64,000 nucleotides of DNA from Symsagittifera roscoffensis (Eukaryota; Xenacoelomorpha; Acoela; Convolutidae). This document shows positions 40,437 to 52,500 of this stretch, one piece after another. The first letter of the stretch is position 1, and every line of letters starts with the position of its first letter. A program made the position numbers and the translations under genes. Under the pieces are notes generated by a model. That model saw nothing but the letters and a program-made list of their open reading frames with translations, ran no database searches and was not told the DNA's origin. The stretch lies in the NCBI RefSeq assembly GCF_963678635.1, contig NW_026971169.1, forward strand, positions 16,001-80,000. The letters run 5' to 3'.

Positions 40437-41412
40437 TTTTCCAGGTCACCTTTGTCCGGTGCACCATTTTCTATCCACCTATTAAGGTTGCTTGTCATAC
40501 GATCATTTCTCTGCGCACTTAATAGGTCCGAGAGTCTGTATCTCGCCTGCAAGTATGTCTTCATGACCCTCATCTGATTATTCAGCTCGTTTCGCTGGTG
40601 TGTGTCCTCTTTTGTGGCAACAGACTTATCGAACGTTTCGAATCTCTATTGTTTCCAAATCATCTGCTGCGTTGTCAAAGACTCTTTCGCTTGGTATGAG
40701 GTAGCGATCACTGTCAGGGTCCTGGTATACCTCTCTATCCAGATCCCTCGCGTGAGTTTCCACTAGTAGTGTGAGGATCGCTAGTTCTGACAGCTTCGAT
40801 CCCGAGCTCGAGTTCCTATCTGAGTAGGTGTCATTTCCTGAGTTTCCGGAATTGTTGTCTGTCGAAGAGTCTGTGACGGAGTCTGCACCCTCCTCCAGAT
40901 CGGTCTGTGCCTTCTTCGCATCCATCTGAACTCCCCGGACAAAACTTTGTTCCCCAGGTCCTGTTTCTCGCCAGGAACTTTTTCATCTATCTCAGACTCC
41001 CCGGACAAACTTCCTTGTCCCGGGTGTTGATCTTGAACTCGCCGGCTTTTCTCACCGTTCGTCTCCCCGGGCAAAGAATCTTGCACCAGTTTTCGTTCAA
41101 ACTTCTCATTTTCTCTATCTTGGTCCTCAAAGTTAACGGTTTTCTTTTGCGTATTGTTCCCCTGTTCTTTCCGACCGTGTTACGTACTTGTAAAAATTTC
41201 GTGCGTGAGGTTTTGAGGATACTAGTTGCTGAACTATTGACCTACAATCCCTCTCGTTGTCTTTGTTTTGTCGTATTGACGGCATGATTTTCACATTCTC
41301 ACTGACTGTCAGTGATGCCATGACTGCTGCCCACTCTGGGTCATCTCTGGTCACTTCTCTCTCTAACATTCCACCCAGCATCCACATCACTTGCGGTGTG
41401 ACCTGCACCGTT
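40437..41412 (-). pseudogene. RT-INT linker of copy B with PPT-like array
   Basis: Frames alternate (40925-40626, 41086-40781, 41444-41133). ACTCCCCGGACAAAA or variants occur at 40930, 40996 and 41060, giving the same LSGE peptide repeats as copy A. The array has three units here and about five in copy A. Confidence 0.65.
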
Positions 41413-42942
41413 TTATCCAATGATGAGAGGCTGTTTAGGTTCATGCGAGAGAGTTCCTGCTGGACCAGGTTGGAACAAATCCAAGGGCACCGGGTCCTTC
41501 TTGGATAGGATCTTTATTGCGGCTGCTTTCTCTACGGATAACTCAGGATGTTCTGGAATTGGATGTCCAGACTTGTCTAACCATCTCGTTAGGGGAAGCG
41601 CTTCATAAGTTTCTTTGTCCAGAAACGAGAATCCTTCCTTTTTTTTCCGTCTGATTTGCTTGCTTCTGTTCCAATCTTTCATAGAACTCACTTTTCTTGC
41701 TGAGGCTGTCAGCATTCTGGTGTTTATCACGCATCCTGTGCTCGATTATCATGTGGTAGCCATCCAATCTTACTATCCATCTACCAATATAACTCTGATC
41801 CATCGAGTAAGTCTTCAACCAGGATAACGCACTGTTGTCCACGCTTAACTTAAAGGGAGCGCTCCCCAAGTATGCGCGGGGTTTTTCCACGAATGTGACT
41901 ACTGCAAACATTTCTTTTTTTTTCGCGCACCATAATTCATCTCAGTGTCACTCAAGACCTTGCTGCCATATGCAATGGGACGGAGAACCGTTCTTCCATT
42001 CCATTCTTGCTCCTGATGCAACATTCCTGAGATGGCTACTACCGAAGCGTCTGTGTCAAGAACATACATGCCTTTTTCTGTAGGCATTCATAGCACTGGC
42101 GCTTCGCACAGTTCCCGCTTTCTGTTCCCGAAAGCAACTTGTGCTTTGTCGTTCCATTCGAAACTCTTTCCTTTGTTGCGCATCAGCCTCTGCATTGGAT
42201 ACACCTTGTCTGCATATCCTTTTATGAACTCACGGTAATAATTGGCAAACTGTAGGAAGCTCATGAGTTGTGTGTCCGTTCTCGGAGCCTTCCATGTCAA
42301 CACAGCTTCTACTGCTTCCGGGTCCGACCTCACACCATGCCTGTCCACCATTCTTCCCAGGTACTTTATCGAATCCCTAAGGATTTCACAATTCGATGGT
42401 TGGCATTTCAAGCCTGCTCTTTTCATGCATCCAATGACCTCATCGAGCCTATCAATGTGGTCTTCCAAGGTCGGTGTCGCTATGACTTTGTCATCCACGT
42501 AACACATCACAAAATTCCCGTATTTCTTTCTCACTCTGGTCAAAGCATGAGCCATCAGTCGTTGAAAAGTGGATGTTGCGTTGCACAAGCCGAAGGACAT
42601 CCTCTTCCACGGGTACAAACCCAATTCACACTTGAATCCGGTCTTTTCCCTATCCTTCTTCCGCAGAGGGACCTGCCAGAAGGCAAAACCCAAGTCCAAT
42701 GTGGTGAAGAACTTGGCATCACCAAGTTTAGAGAGGCTCTCGTCTATTCGCGGTATTGGGTGCGCATCTTTTATTGTCACCGCGTTCAAGTAGCGAAAGT
42801 CGCAACAAAACCTTAGCTGCCCCCCGTTCTTTTTCGCCATTACCACCCCGCAAGCACACGGCAATTTCGAGGGTTCTATCATGTCGTATTCCAGCAGCAT
42901 TTCGATCTCCGCTCGGCACGCTTCCGATTTATGTGGCGTCAT
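41413..42942 (-). pseudogene. Reverse transcriptase and RNase H of copy B
   Basis: The RT part (42942-42088) is open and has FFTTLDLGFAFWQ at motif A, complete where copy A lost two residues. It also has FGLCNATSTF and YVDD. RNase H follows with a stop near 42088 and a frame change near 41900 inside a run of Lys codons, then VDNSAL and NADSLS in the next stretch. The frame breaks again near 41610. Confidence 0.8.
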
Positions 42943-44188
42943 TCGTCTTGCGCCTTCTCTGTGGGGAACAGCGCCTTCTTCAAGTTCAATTTCATGTTTG
43001 ACGAAATTACAGCAACCTTAGGTTACAGCAAGTTTTGAAAATACATCTGCGTTCCGATTTAAAACGTCCCGCAGTAATTCGAAACCTCCCTCACCTATTT
43101 TCCCTTTTAAGTGTTCTATCTCTGGCGAAACCGGTTTGTCAGGCTCTAGTTCAAATGACGAGGGGCGTTCCGGAAAACTCGAGCAGCTCGATAAGCCGTC
43201 GTTCGTTTTGGGTTTTCATTGAAAACAATTTATGAATATATTTTATTTCATTAATCCTCTTTAGAATTTTATCTTTATTGGCATGATAAGGACAGTCTTT
43301 CACTTTATGTTTCTTCAAGTTTTGTGTCTCTTCATAGTCGGTCCTCATCGGCAAAGCCTAACCAAGCTACTTTCCACGCTGGATTGAAACCGTGGTGTCC
43401 AGTGTGACACGCAGTCCGTTTCGCGTTACCGAGAAGCTCCGATCTAAAATCGCCGAACTCTGACTATTTGGAATATGTACTAAACAAACCTGTTTACTAT
43501 CGCTTAACGAATTCAAATTCCTCACTCTGAAATTTGCCACCACAGCCTGCCCAGGCTGTAGTTTTGTATTTCTATCTAAACAAACTGGTACCTTGTTTTC
43601 GTCTGTTATTATTCTATTAATTGGTTTCTTAACATACTTCCGATCCGGGTTTCTAATCCGTATTAGACCGTTGTTCAAGTCAATCATCACGTCAAAATTC
43701 CTGACAAAAACTCTGCCCAAGATGAATTGATCGGCGTCGTCTAAATGCTCTACTACCAGGAAGCTCATCCATAGATCCCGTTCCTCCAAGTGGAGAACTG
43801 TTATCGGTGTTCTTTCGGCTACGTAAATCGCTCCTCGATTGGCAGCGGCCAATCGGAGATTCGTCGGAATTAGATCTTCCCTCGTGAAGCCCATTCTTTC
43901 TCAAGATTTTATCGACATCACACTCACTACCGCTCCTGTGTCCAGAAGCCCTTAGACTCCGATTTTCTTGCTATTGGTGTCGAGCAGATGTGCAGTCACA
44001 TCTGCTTTGTATCCAATGTGTACTGCGTCTTGTTCCATCATGGCATCATGGCCTATCCTGTGGACTTTGAGTTCCTCCTCACCCAAATAGATTTGTCCTA
44101 TTTGGTCACTATCTGTTGTCACATATGTCCTAGTGTAGATGCTGATTCCAACTATGTATAGCATCATTTGATACGGCCCATAGACTTC
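42943..44188 (-). pseudogene. Protease and pre-RT region of copy B
   Basis: Segments 44167-43952, 43894-43367 and 43354-43151 are homologous to the end of the Gag-PR frame and the start of the RT frame in copy A. The distal protease motif QFILGRVFV is open here, without the stop that copy A has. The protease active-site region near 43930 is damaged (TGAVVSV remains in an alternative frame). Gag sequence upstream of 44188 is missing and replaced by an inverted segment. Confidence 0.7.
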
Positions 44189-45545
44189 ATGCTGTGCTAG
44201 TCCTCAAATCTTACGGCCAATAATCGATCATTGTGAATAAATTGTATACACGCTGTACACTGATAACATACAAGGATTCGTGGTCACTATTTAAAATAAA
44301 ATTTTTGAAATTGAGCAATTGACACTTGCAATCAAATTGAGTGTATAGGCAGTAAGAAGTGATATATTGAAAATGAGTCTAGACAAGTCAAGGATACCTA
44401 AGCTAAGTGAAAGCTCTTGGAAATTCATACCAGCGAAGCAAAGAAAACAATGAACGACCCATTTGTTGAAAGGATAACACGAACCCGGACCGACAAAGGG
44501 GAGAAGTTTTCGGGCAAAATGCTTGAAACCAGGAGTCAAAAGTCTGCAGAAGAGCAAAAGGCAATGCTAGAGGTGGAATTCCATCCGGACCAGGCCATGC
44601 ATGAGAATCAGGAAATGCATGGACCGGAAGGGAGATGAAACAGAAGGCTAGCGAGTGAATCTACCCCGGTAGAGCAAGGCCAAGATTTTGTCACTTCCAC
44701 CGGAACATTGGACTGAGAGGAGATGTGGGAACTGTCCGAAATCTCTACTGAAATTGTGGCGACTAAAAGATCTCCCACAGACAACACTATGATGGCAGGC
44801 GTGACGGAGAAACAGGCTACGTCCGCATCGTTTTCAGAAAGAGTGAAGAACACTTTAGGAAACATCTTTCCATTTACCATGGGAGCGGGTACAGGAGATG
44901 AAGGTGAATCCCAGGAGGAAGAAGAGGACGATGACGAGCAAGTTGACTTGGGATCTCGAGTCAGCCTCAATAGTTCGACCCAGGGGAATGAGGCATACGA
45001 ATGCGAAAATTCGGAAATGTCAACGGGGCAGAATAGAAATACAGGACTAAGCAACAAAACAGCGGATTCGGAGGTGGATTATGAAATGACGTCGAGTCAG
45101 AGAATCAAAGCCCGAATCTCGACCAGCACAAAATTATCTGGGATCGACACGGTAACACCGCCACTGTTGACACCACTGGTAGAAAACGGAGCATCACTTG
45201 AAGAAGCCTTGAACAACATAGTGGGCAGTAAAGGAGAACAAAATGAACAGATGTCCATAAGAATGAGTGAACTAGAGAGAGCAGTCCACGTTGAAAAAGA
45301 AAGTCGGCGGGAAGAAATAAACCGAAACGGACAAGAAGCTGTCAGAAGCGAAAAACGCTTGCATGAAAGAACAGATGAACACTTGGCGAAGAACTTGTCG
45401 AGGTTGACAAGGGAAGCGGAACAAAGAGAGCTACGGTTAAGATACGACATGGAGAAGTTGGGAACTCAACAATAGCAGACTCTTAAGACTCTTGACACAA
45501 AGATAGATGCGATGATGGAGTTAACCGGTTCTACCTATTATAGTA
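44189..45545 (+). pseudogene. Inverted gag 5' region
   Basis: Plus-strand copy of leader end and gag start, opposite to everything around it. Gag starts at 44373 (MSLDKSRIPKL). In-frame stops follow GPEGR (near 44636) and at 44717; then a frame of 250 codons (44723-45475) runs open with a DDDEQVD acidic patch and a Glu/Arg coiled coil. It ends near 45545 where leader sequence begins. Bases 44189-44904 match 46775-47510 in reverse. Confidence 0.75.
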
Positions 45546-46577
45546 GTGCAATTACGATGTCACACACCAATTTAGCGCTTTTTTCCGTTTCAAAAAATAT
45601 CGATAAGTCAAAAATCGCGATTTGTGGGGGGATCAAAATATCGCTAATTTGACCCTAAAAATCGGTCTGCTTTCTGTGTTTTTCACTGGAAAACGATATG
45701 AGATTATTAATATGGGCTATACAAGTAATAATATTTAAAAATACTATTCCCCTCCGGGTTTGTTCAACATCCGAATTAAGGTGCTTAACTCGGATATTTG
45801 CAGCTCGGTGAAGGGTCACTACAGTGCAGCACTGTCGAGCCCCCCACAGATTACTATCTTACTTTTTGCACCAAATGGGATACAAAACTTTTTAACGATA
45901 CCCAACAGTCGATTGTTGTTGTCATTGAGCCCCTTCTTGTGGCTCCTTGTACTGCTTGCCGGATCAGTCTTCTCCCAATACCCTTCTGGATTGAGCGCAA
46001 ATCAGCAGAATCTTACGGATTGAGCGCAAATTAGCATTAACGTGCTGAAATACTCAAATAACCCTACAGTACAGGCCTCACACACGGGCCACAAAAATGA
46101 TCGCAACGATCCTGACTGATATAAATGACTGTAAAAACAATATATCCATCAACAACAAACTGGGGGGTCGGATCACATCTTGTCTGGGGGATGATTTCTA
46201 CTGACTGTTTACTTTCTTACTGTTTTTGGTTTTTCGGTTATTTTTTTATGTTTTTTGTTTTTCTTGGGTACTATACTACTTTTTGTTTGGTTTCTTATAT
46301 ATCTTTAAGTGTTTTTGGTCACAGACCTCACAGGGAACGAGGGGACGGCCGATCCCCCCACCCTTCCTGGTTCGTGAATTTTTGGTCTTAACTATGTTAA
46401 ATAGCTATTCACGGTAATCCGGAGACTTCCGCGTTCCGAACTATCCTTCCGCACCGGCGGTTATGGCCTATTAAGGGAGATAATGTGAGCATCAGCTCGG
46501 CGCGGAGTGCTCGTTAACGGTTCTGCCGGTCATGATGTTAAAAAGAATAATACCCAGGAGTGCCATAAAAACATCTA
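45546..46577 (-). other. 5' leader of copy B
   Basis: Non-coding. It matches 1-630 and more loosely 30780-31725. A PBS relic (ACCCAGGAGTGCCA on the plus strand, 46552-46565) is 12 bases from the LTR. Small open frames here are chance. Confidence 0.65.
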
Positions 46578-46735
46578 TGTATCATTGGCCCGGGAGTACA
46601 TATCGATGGAAAATAAAGCTAGTTCCTAAGGCGACTGGCCAACGTCTAAACAGAGCTCTACACGCTTTTCACCGTCTCTACCAAAGCCAGTTCTTCTGGT
46701 GGTCTTTCCAACATCGGGTCGACAAAAACGTTACT
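46578..46735 (-). repeat. Truncated 5' LTR of copy B
   Basis: Begins TGTATCATTGGCC and follows the LTR at 1367 for about 157 bases, then stops at a rearrangement junction. Confidence 0.75.
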
Positions 46736-46774
46736 GTGGGAGATCTTCTAGTCTTCATTCTTCTAGTCTTCATC
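46736..46774. other. Junction filler with templated repeats
   Basis: GGAGATCTTCTAGTC at 46739-46753 is an exact copy of 46903-46917. CTTCTAGTCTTCAT then occurs twice in tandem (46745 and 46760). The filler lies between the LTR stub and gag. Confidence 0.65.
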
Positions 46775-47306
46775 CTTCATCGCCTGTACCCGCTCCCATG
46801 GTAAATGGAAAGATGTTTCCAAAAGTGTTCTTCACTCTTTCTGAAAACGATGCGGACGTTGCCTGTTTCTCCGTCACGCCTGCCATCATAGTGTTGGCTG
46901 TAGGAGATCTTCTAGTCGCCGCAATTTCAGTAGAGATGTCGGACAGTTCCGACATCTCCTCTCGGTCCAATGTTCCGGTGGAAGTCACAAAATCTTGGCC
47001 TTGCTCTACCGGGGTAGATTCACTCGCTAGCCTTCTGTTTCATCTCCCTTCCGGTCCATGCATTTCCTGATTCTCATGCATGGCCTGGTCCGGATGGAAT
47101 TCCACCTCTAGCATTGCCTTTTGCTCTTCTGCAGACTTTTGACTCCTGGTTTCAACCATTTTGCCTGAAACTGTCTCCCCTTTGTCGGTCCGGGTTCGTG
47201 TTATCCTTTCCACAAAAGGGTCGTTCATTGTTTTTCTTTGCTTCTCTGGTATGAATTTCCTAGAGCTTTCTTTTAGCTTAGGTATCCTTGACTTGCCTAG
47301 ACTCAT
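46775..47306 (-). pseudogene. Gag N-terminal fragment of copy C
   Basis: Starts at the ATG at 47306 (MSLGKSRIPKLKESS) and encodes about 175 residues homologous to the Gag N-terminus, with a stop after GPEGR near 47041. It is cut off at 46775 by the junction with the copy B LTR. It confirms the family gag start that copy A lacks. Confidence 0.75.
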
Positions 47307-47737
47307 TTTGAATATATCACTTCTTACTGCCCATACACTCAATTCGATTGCTAGCGTCCTTCTAGTTTGACTATTGATAATAATAACACAACACGAAAAA
47401 TTTCAAAAGTTTTTATTAAAGAGTGACCACGAATCCTTGTATGTTATCAGTGTACAATTTATTCACAATAATCGATTATTGGTCGTAAGATTTGAGGACT
47501 AGCGCAGCATAATTATACCAGTCTATTTGAAAGATAGTGTATTTACAACCCTATCAAGCACAAATATTATTGATTTAAAATCGAAAATAACAAAATAAGA
47601 ATATTTCTATGAAAAACGTATGTGTATTGTACTTTTAGTCGGTCGCAGTACAACAGTCGAACTTGTCTTTTAAAAAAAAAGAGCTTTCCTTGCTTGGTGC
47701 TGCACCAAACAGAGGAAACTTTGAAGGCAGTAATTTT

Positions 47738-47829
47738 CTCAAGTGGGCGTCTATTGCACCCACCGAATACTGTGTTACCTATCTGCCTTCGGACTGCCCG
47801 AGCTAGACCTACTAAATTCCTCAGGGCAG
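47738..47829. other. Leader hairpin pair, copy C
   Basis: Hairpin 1 keeps GTGGG/CCCAC (47738-47766). Hairpin 2 pairs CTGCCC-GAG with CTC-A-GGGCAG (47794-47829). This is the same order and spacing as in copy A, with changed pairs. Confidence 0.55.
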
Positions 47830-48065
47830 TCACTTTTCTCAAAAACTTTTTGGTTTTCAATCCACAGCAATGAGTTACACATTTTTGTTAGTATAGACTT
47901 AGCGTTGCGAATATCCGAGTTTGGACCTGTTTTGTTTTGGTCTGGTCTTTTTTGAAAGGCAAGTTACCAGTGCAGTCACTGGTTCCTAGCCTGTCTCTTA
48001 ATAACCTAATACCCCTCACTATTATATTTTCTCCTGTTTACCTAAGTACTTTTTTAAAAAATAAT

Positions 48066-48300
48066 ACTCCTCTGGGTTGACAAAAAACAGTACCCTCCGG
48101 ATTGGCAAATAGAACCCTTCCGGATTGGAAAAATTTAGACCCCTCTGGATTGGGACCCCTCTGGGTTAGCAAATGTAAAACCCCACCGGATTGGGACCCA
48201 TCCGGTTTTGTGAAAACAAGAACCGTCTGGATTGGGACCCCTTCGAATTAGAAAAAATTGAACCCCTCGGGATTGGGAGCCCTCCGGTTTTGTAAAAATA
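48066..48300. repeat. CCCTCCGGATTGG repeat array
   Basis: About ten degenerate copies of (A/C)CCC(C/T)(T/A)CCGGATTGG every 20-30 bases. Confidence 0.65.
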
Positions 48301-49050
48301 GCTATTCGGAGACTTCCTTGATTTTCAACCTATACCCCTCCAGATACGTTCTCCGATGCTATTATGCTGTTTGAATCAATTAGAAAGGGTATGTAGACCC
48401 TTCCGTATTGAAGTTAAACCTCTTTTTTGACAATTCACACTAACGGTGAAGGGTCTTATTGCTAGCCTAATTTCGGCTCGATTAAGGTTTTCTAGTGTCT
48501 TTAGCCTTCCCCTTTCTTCTATAACAGCTTAAAATTGCTTTATTCAACCGTTATCACCTTTTGGTAGGGATGTAAGGGCTTTCCAAAATTTTTTTTTATA
48601 AAACTTAAAGGGTCTACCCTCCAAAAAAGGTGAATTTGCTAATAATATCTCAAAAATTTTCACGCTTATTTTTGCGAATAATTTTTGTTCCTATTAGTAA
48701 ACTCAGCTAATTTCTGACCTAGTGGTACTAAGATCAAATGGATCTGCCCAGTCGTTCCAAAGTTATTAATCAACACGTCTTTTTTCTAAATTCAAATTTA
48801 CTCTCCTAAAGGTTTCGCCTAACTTTTTCCGCAATTCTGTTCTTTTCGACCTAAAAACTATTGATCCGAGCTCAGAAGGCCTTTACTCTTCTAGTTCAAT
48901 TCAAAAAATCCAATCTAAAACGCTTTAGTTGAAAAAATTTGCAAAAACTTGGACCCCTCCGGATTGATGAATCCACTGAATCAAACACCTTAAGTTCGAT
49001 TTCTCTGTAATCCGGAAAGTTTTCGGGAAACGGGTCTTAAAACCTGTAGA

Positions 49051-49056
49051 TTTACT
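49051..49056. other. Left target site duplication
   Basis: TTTACT, paired with TTCACT at 63933-63938. Six bases is the size typical of Polintons. Confidence 0.8.
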
Positions 49057-49580
49057 AGTAGTAGATGTTGGAGCTGAAGTGGGGGGGGGGGGTTCGAGAT
49101 GGCAGACCCACAAGATAGGGAATAGAGCATCCAGTCTGCCAGCTATGTATTAACCTTGCTTGGGTTTAGAGTCTACAATGTATTAAGATAGGGAATACGA
49201 ACCGTAAAGTTTCAGTGTGATGGTAAGAGAAAAAGAAAAACGTATTTTTTTTTTTGGTTTTCGAGTAAAAAATTCTAAGTTTTTCGCAAACATTTCGGCA
49301 CCCGTTACCTAATTGTTAAATATAAAAAGTTAATTACGAGTAGGTTGTGTAATGAAGGACTTTTAATTAGTTTTTTGATATATGGTAAGTCGATGGTAAG
49401 AGTTTTTTGGGTAAAAACTTGGAATTTTTATGAAAAAATGTTCAAAAAACTTCAAACATGATAAGGTTAGCTATTATTTGACCTAATTTATTAGTTAATT
49501 CTACTTTCTATCTAAATGAAACGATAATCTTACTTTCTATCTAATTGAAACAATGCTGAAACCTACAGAGACTTCGAAAA
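49057..49580. repeat. Left terminal inverted repeat
   Basis: Matches the reverse complement of 63580-63932, with an extra segment of about 145 bases (49232-49376) absent on the right. It contains a run of 12 G at 49081-49092 and repeated TATTAAGATAGGGAATA units. Confidence 0.88.
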
Positions 49581-49597
49581 AAAAACAAATTTTCCCT

Positions 49598-52500
49598 CAT
49601 CTTTTCCCAAGCAGCTCTCTTATCTGGTTTGATGCAGTCGTATAAATTTTCTTCAGCAAGAGCTAAATAAAGCGTGTTTGTGTCCATCTATAACTCTTCA
49701 AATTTGTTTACATCACAGAACTTGTCGAAGAAGTTATAGTAGAGCTCCAACATTCTCAGTTTTGCATACTGAAGTATGAAAAAAACCAACAATGATGGGT
49801 TCCCGGTGCTCAATGGTTGATTTCAATAACTCCACCTCATATAAGTCATTCTCAACTGTGTTAAGTCTCTTAAACAGTGGTTCATTGATTGCCTAATGAG
49901 TTTTTTCAGCGTTGAGATATTTTGTGATTGTATGTCTGAATCTATCCATGATGTGATAACCATACGAGGAATTGCCTAAAAGCTTCATAGTTTCTGCAAA
50001 AACTTCTGACAAAGTCTTTCCATCTCCTTCTCTTCTTGCATCGACCACTGATTGAACAAAATTTTTGAAACATTGCCGGAGAATATTGAACAAAACGGTA
50101 AATTTTGGTGCACTGCAAGCCAAGTTCCAAATAAAAGTTGAACAGAGGAGTTATAACTGTTGCATTTTCTAGCCTGAAACTAGATATCAGAACTCTCTGA
50201 GGACATTTTAACATCTCGTTCTCGATTGCATAGGTCCTAATATAATCTCCAAAAAGTTTCTTCCAACCTCAGTATTTTTGAAAATTGGAGAAAATTTCGC
50301 ATTTTTTGATTTTAGTTCATCTGGAACAACTTAATCGCACTGAACATAGCCAAAAAGAGATCCATCTTTTATTTTTGCCAGAAGGGAGTCTGTAGAAAGA
50401 GTACTTTTGTAGGGAAAGTGGGTTCTGACTTGATTTTTGATCTTGTTATTGGTTTTGAAATTTTCCAACCACTCACACTCCCACATTTCTTCAACTTTGT
50501 ATCCTTTCTCTTTAATGGATTCTCGTCGCATTTCATCCATATCTCTCTTCTTGTTTCCTCGCTCAAAATTCTGTTCTGTTAAGGAGAGACGAGCTTCTTG
50601 ACAGGAATAGAAGTGGTAGTAACATCCCATTGCTTCGAATACTGTTTTACAGTGATCGCAGTAACCATCAACATTAAAACAGTCGATTTGTTTCTGTTTT
50701 CCAGAAGTAAAAAAGCTCTCAATTTCACATTCTGGTCTTGATTCTTGATAGAAAGACATGACCATATTCTCAAAATTGCGACTTCGATTATGTCTAGCCT
50801 TGAATTTCTGCATTTTAGTGTCAAACTCCCATCTCGTGTACAGTCCTGTTGGCATATCTTGACACATTGAGAAAGGGTAAAGCTGGCTTGCATCAATTCC
50901 AACGATTGATTTACAAACATTTGATGAATTTCTGATGTATGTTTCATCAACTACAGCTTTTCGAGTGAGAACAATGGAAGGTCCACCAGTCATTTCTTCT
51001 CTAATTTTTTCACGCAAGTCTTTATCACTTTCGCAAAATGGATAAAACTTGTAATTTGTAGACTTGTGTAGACATATGTTTGCTAGATTTGGAAGTGTGC
51101 ATATCTTATTTTAATATATCTATCCCCTTGTTATGATAAAACTGAGTCATTTTTTGCATTGCCTCCAGGGTTGGAACTACATCTTTGTTGTTGTACCACT
51201 TCAAAAATCTTTGAACACTGTCATTCATTTTTTCTTCCAAGTTTCTTGTAAGTAATTGTAATTATCCAAACCAGATGAAGGAACAGTCTTGATTTGAAGC
51301 TTTTTCAATGCCTGTTGTTCGTCAAACCCACTTTTTCTAAGCTTCTCATAATCAATGAAATCATTGTCTAGAGGATTGTTGTTTCTAAGTTTACTGAAAA
51401 AGGCTTCATACAGTGACAATTCAGGAAAGTCAAGTTTGTCTCGGTTATCAAACCACTCATAGGAAAAGAATCCTTTCGTTTCGCTAGCTTTATAGGCTTT
51501 GAGAAAGGAGTCGAGAGTAGTTGCCCCTCCCAGAAACTTCATTATGTAGAGAAATTGTACATCTTCAAACTTGAAAGATATAAAGTCTTTTGCTTTTTTG
51601 ATGACGGATATTTCTTGTTCTTTATCGCGAATCAAATAGGGGATTAAGTAGGACTTGATCAAATTTAAATCATATCTACCGCTGTTAAATCCAAAAACAG
51701 GTAAAGTATTTACATATCTCTCCAGATGTTGTTTCAAATCAATGAGTTGATTTTTCTGAATTCGCAAGAATTGTGTTGACATATCTGCTTCTTGCGAATC
51801 TTCAATGCTTTCGTCTTCGTACTCAAATTTTTTACTTGAGTAATTTTTACCACATTCGTTCAGCTGATCAAAGATCTTTTTCATTCTTTCATTGACAGCT
51901 ACTTAAATATCTTGAAACTTTGTTCTCATCTCCAGCTTTCTTTTCTCAGCCAACAGCTCGAGCTTGTTTACAAAATCAATAATCAAGTTCTGTGGATCCT
52001 TGTTGTACAAAAAGATGGTTTCATCAATCAGATTCGATTATATAGAAACTGAAATTGGAACATTTTTTCCAATCCAGGTAGTAGTTTGCGTCTCTTTTAG
52101 TTCCTCTGTAGGAACACAAATCGACTCAAAATCGAAAATTGCTAGGTTATTAAATAGTTTGTTATCTTCAGAAACTGGAAGATTGAATCCTTCTAGCTTT
52201 TCAAACAAGGTTTCGCGAGGCTCATAGACGTTCTTTGGGTAAATATGTTTCACTCGGTCTTTGCATCTCAGAAGATGTTTGTTAAAATTGTCGGATTTAA
52301 TTAAAAAAAATTGTCACAACTAGGACACCGGAAACACTTGAAGAAAGAATAAATATCATTTGTATGAATGATATGATTGTTAAATCTCAGTAGCTTAACT
52401 GTTTTATCGAATCTTCCGATACTTCGTCGAGCTATTTCTTCTACATATTCTCCTTCTTGGATATCGAAATCGTATCTAAAAATGTTTTTTTTTTGCACAA

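Larger units (their letters stand above)
1367..46735 (-). mobile_element. Retroelement copy B, interrupted by copy A
   Basis: Relative of copy A with 3' LTR 1367-2249, ORF2 in two halves (3114-8668 and 32609-37583), spacer, ORF1 (37979-44188), an inverted gag segment, leader (45546-46577) and a 157-bp stub of 5' LTR (46578-46735). Removing 8669-32608 rejoins a continuous ORF2 frame across the insertion point. Without copy A it is about 21 kb, including a 2.2-kb internal tandem duplication. It carries many more lesions than copy A. Confidence 0.8.
44189..47510. repeat. Inverted repeat of leader and gag start
   Basis: Arms 44189-44904 and 46775-47510 (about 720 and 736 bases, high identity by eye) are separated by 1.87 kb. 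Both arms share the premature stop after GPEGR, so they derive from one damaged parent. Confidence 0.75.
47307..49056 (-). other. Leader of copy C
   Basis: No gene. It holds a hairpin pair (47738-47829), a CCCTCCGGATTGG repeat array (48066-48300), and a block near 48820 matching the copy A leader near 30287. The Polinton interrupts it at 49056/49057. Confidence 0.6.
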
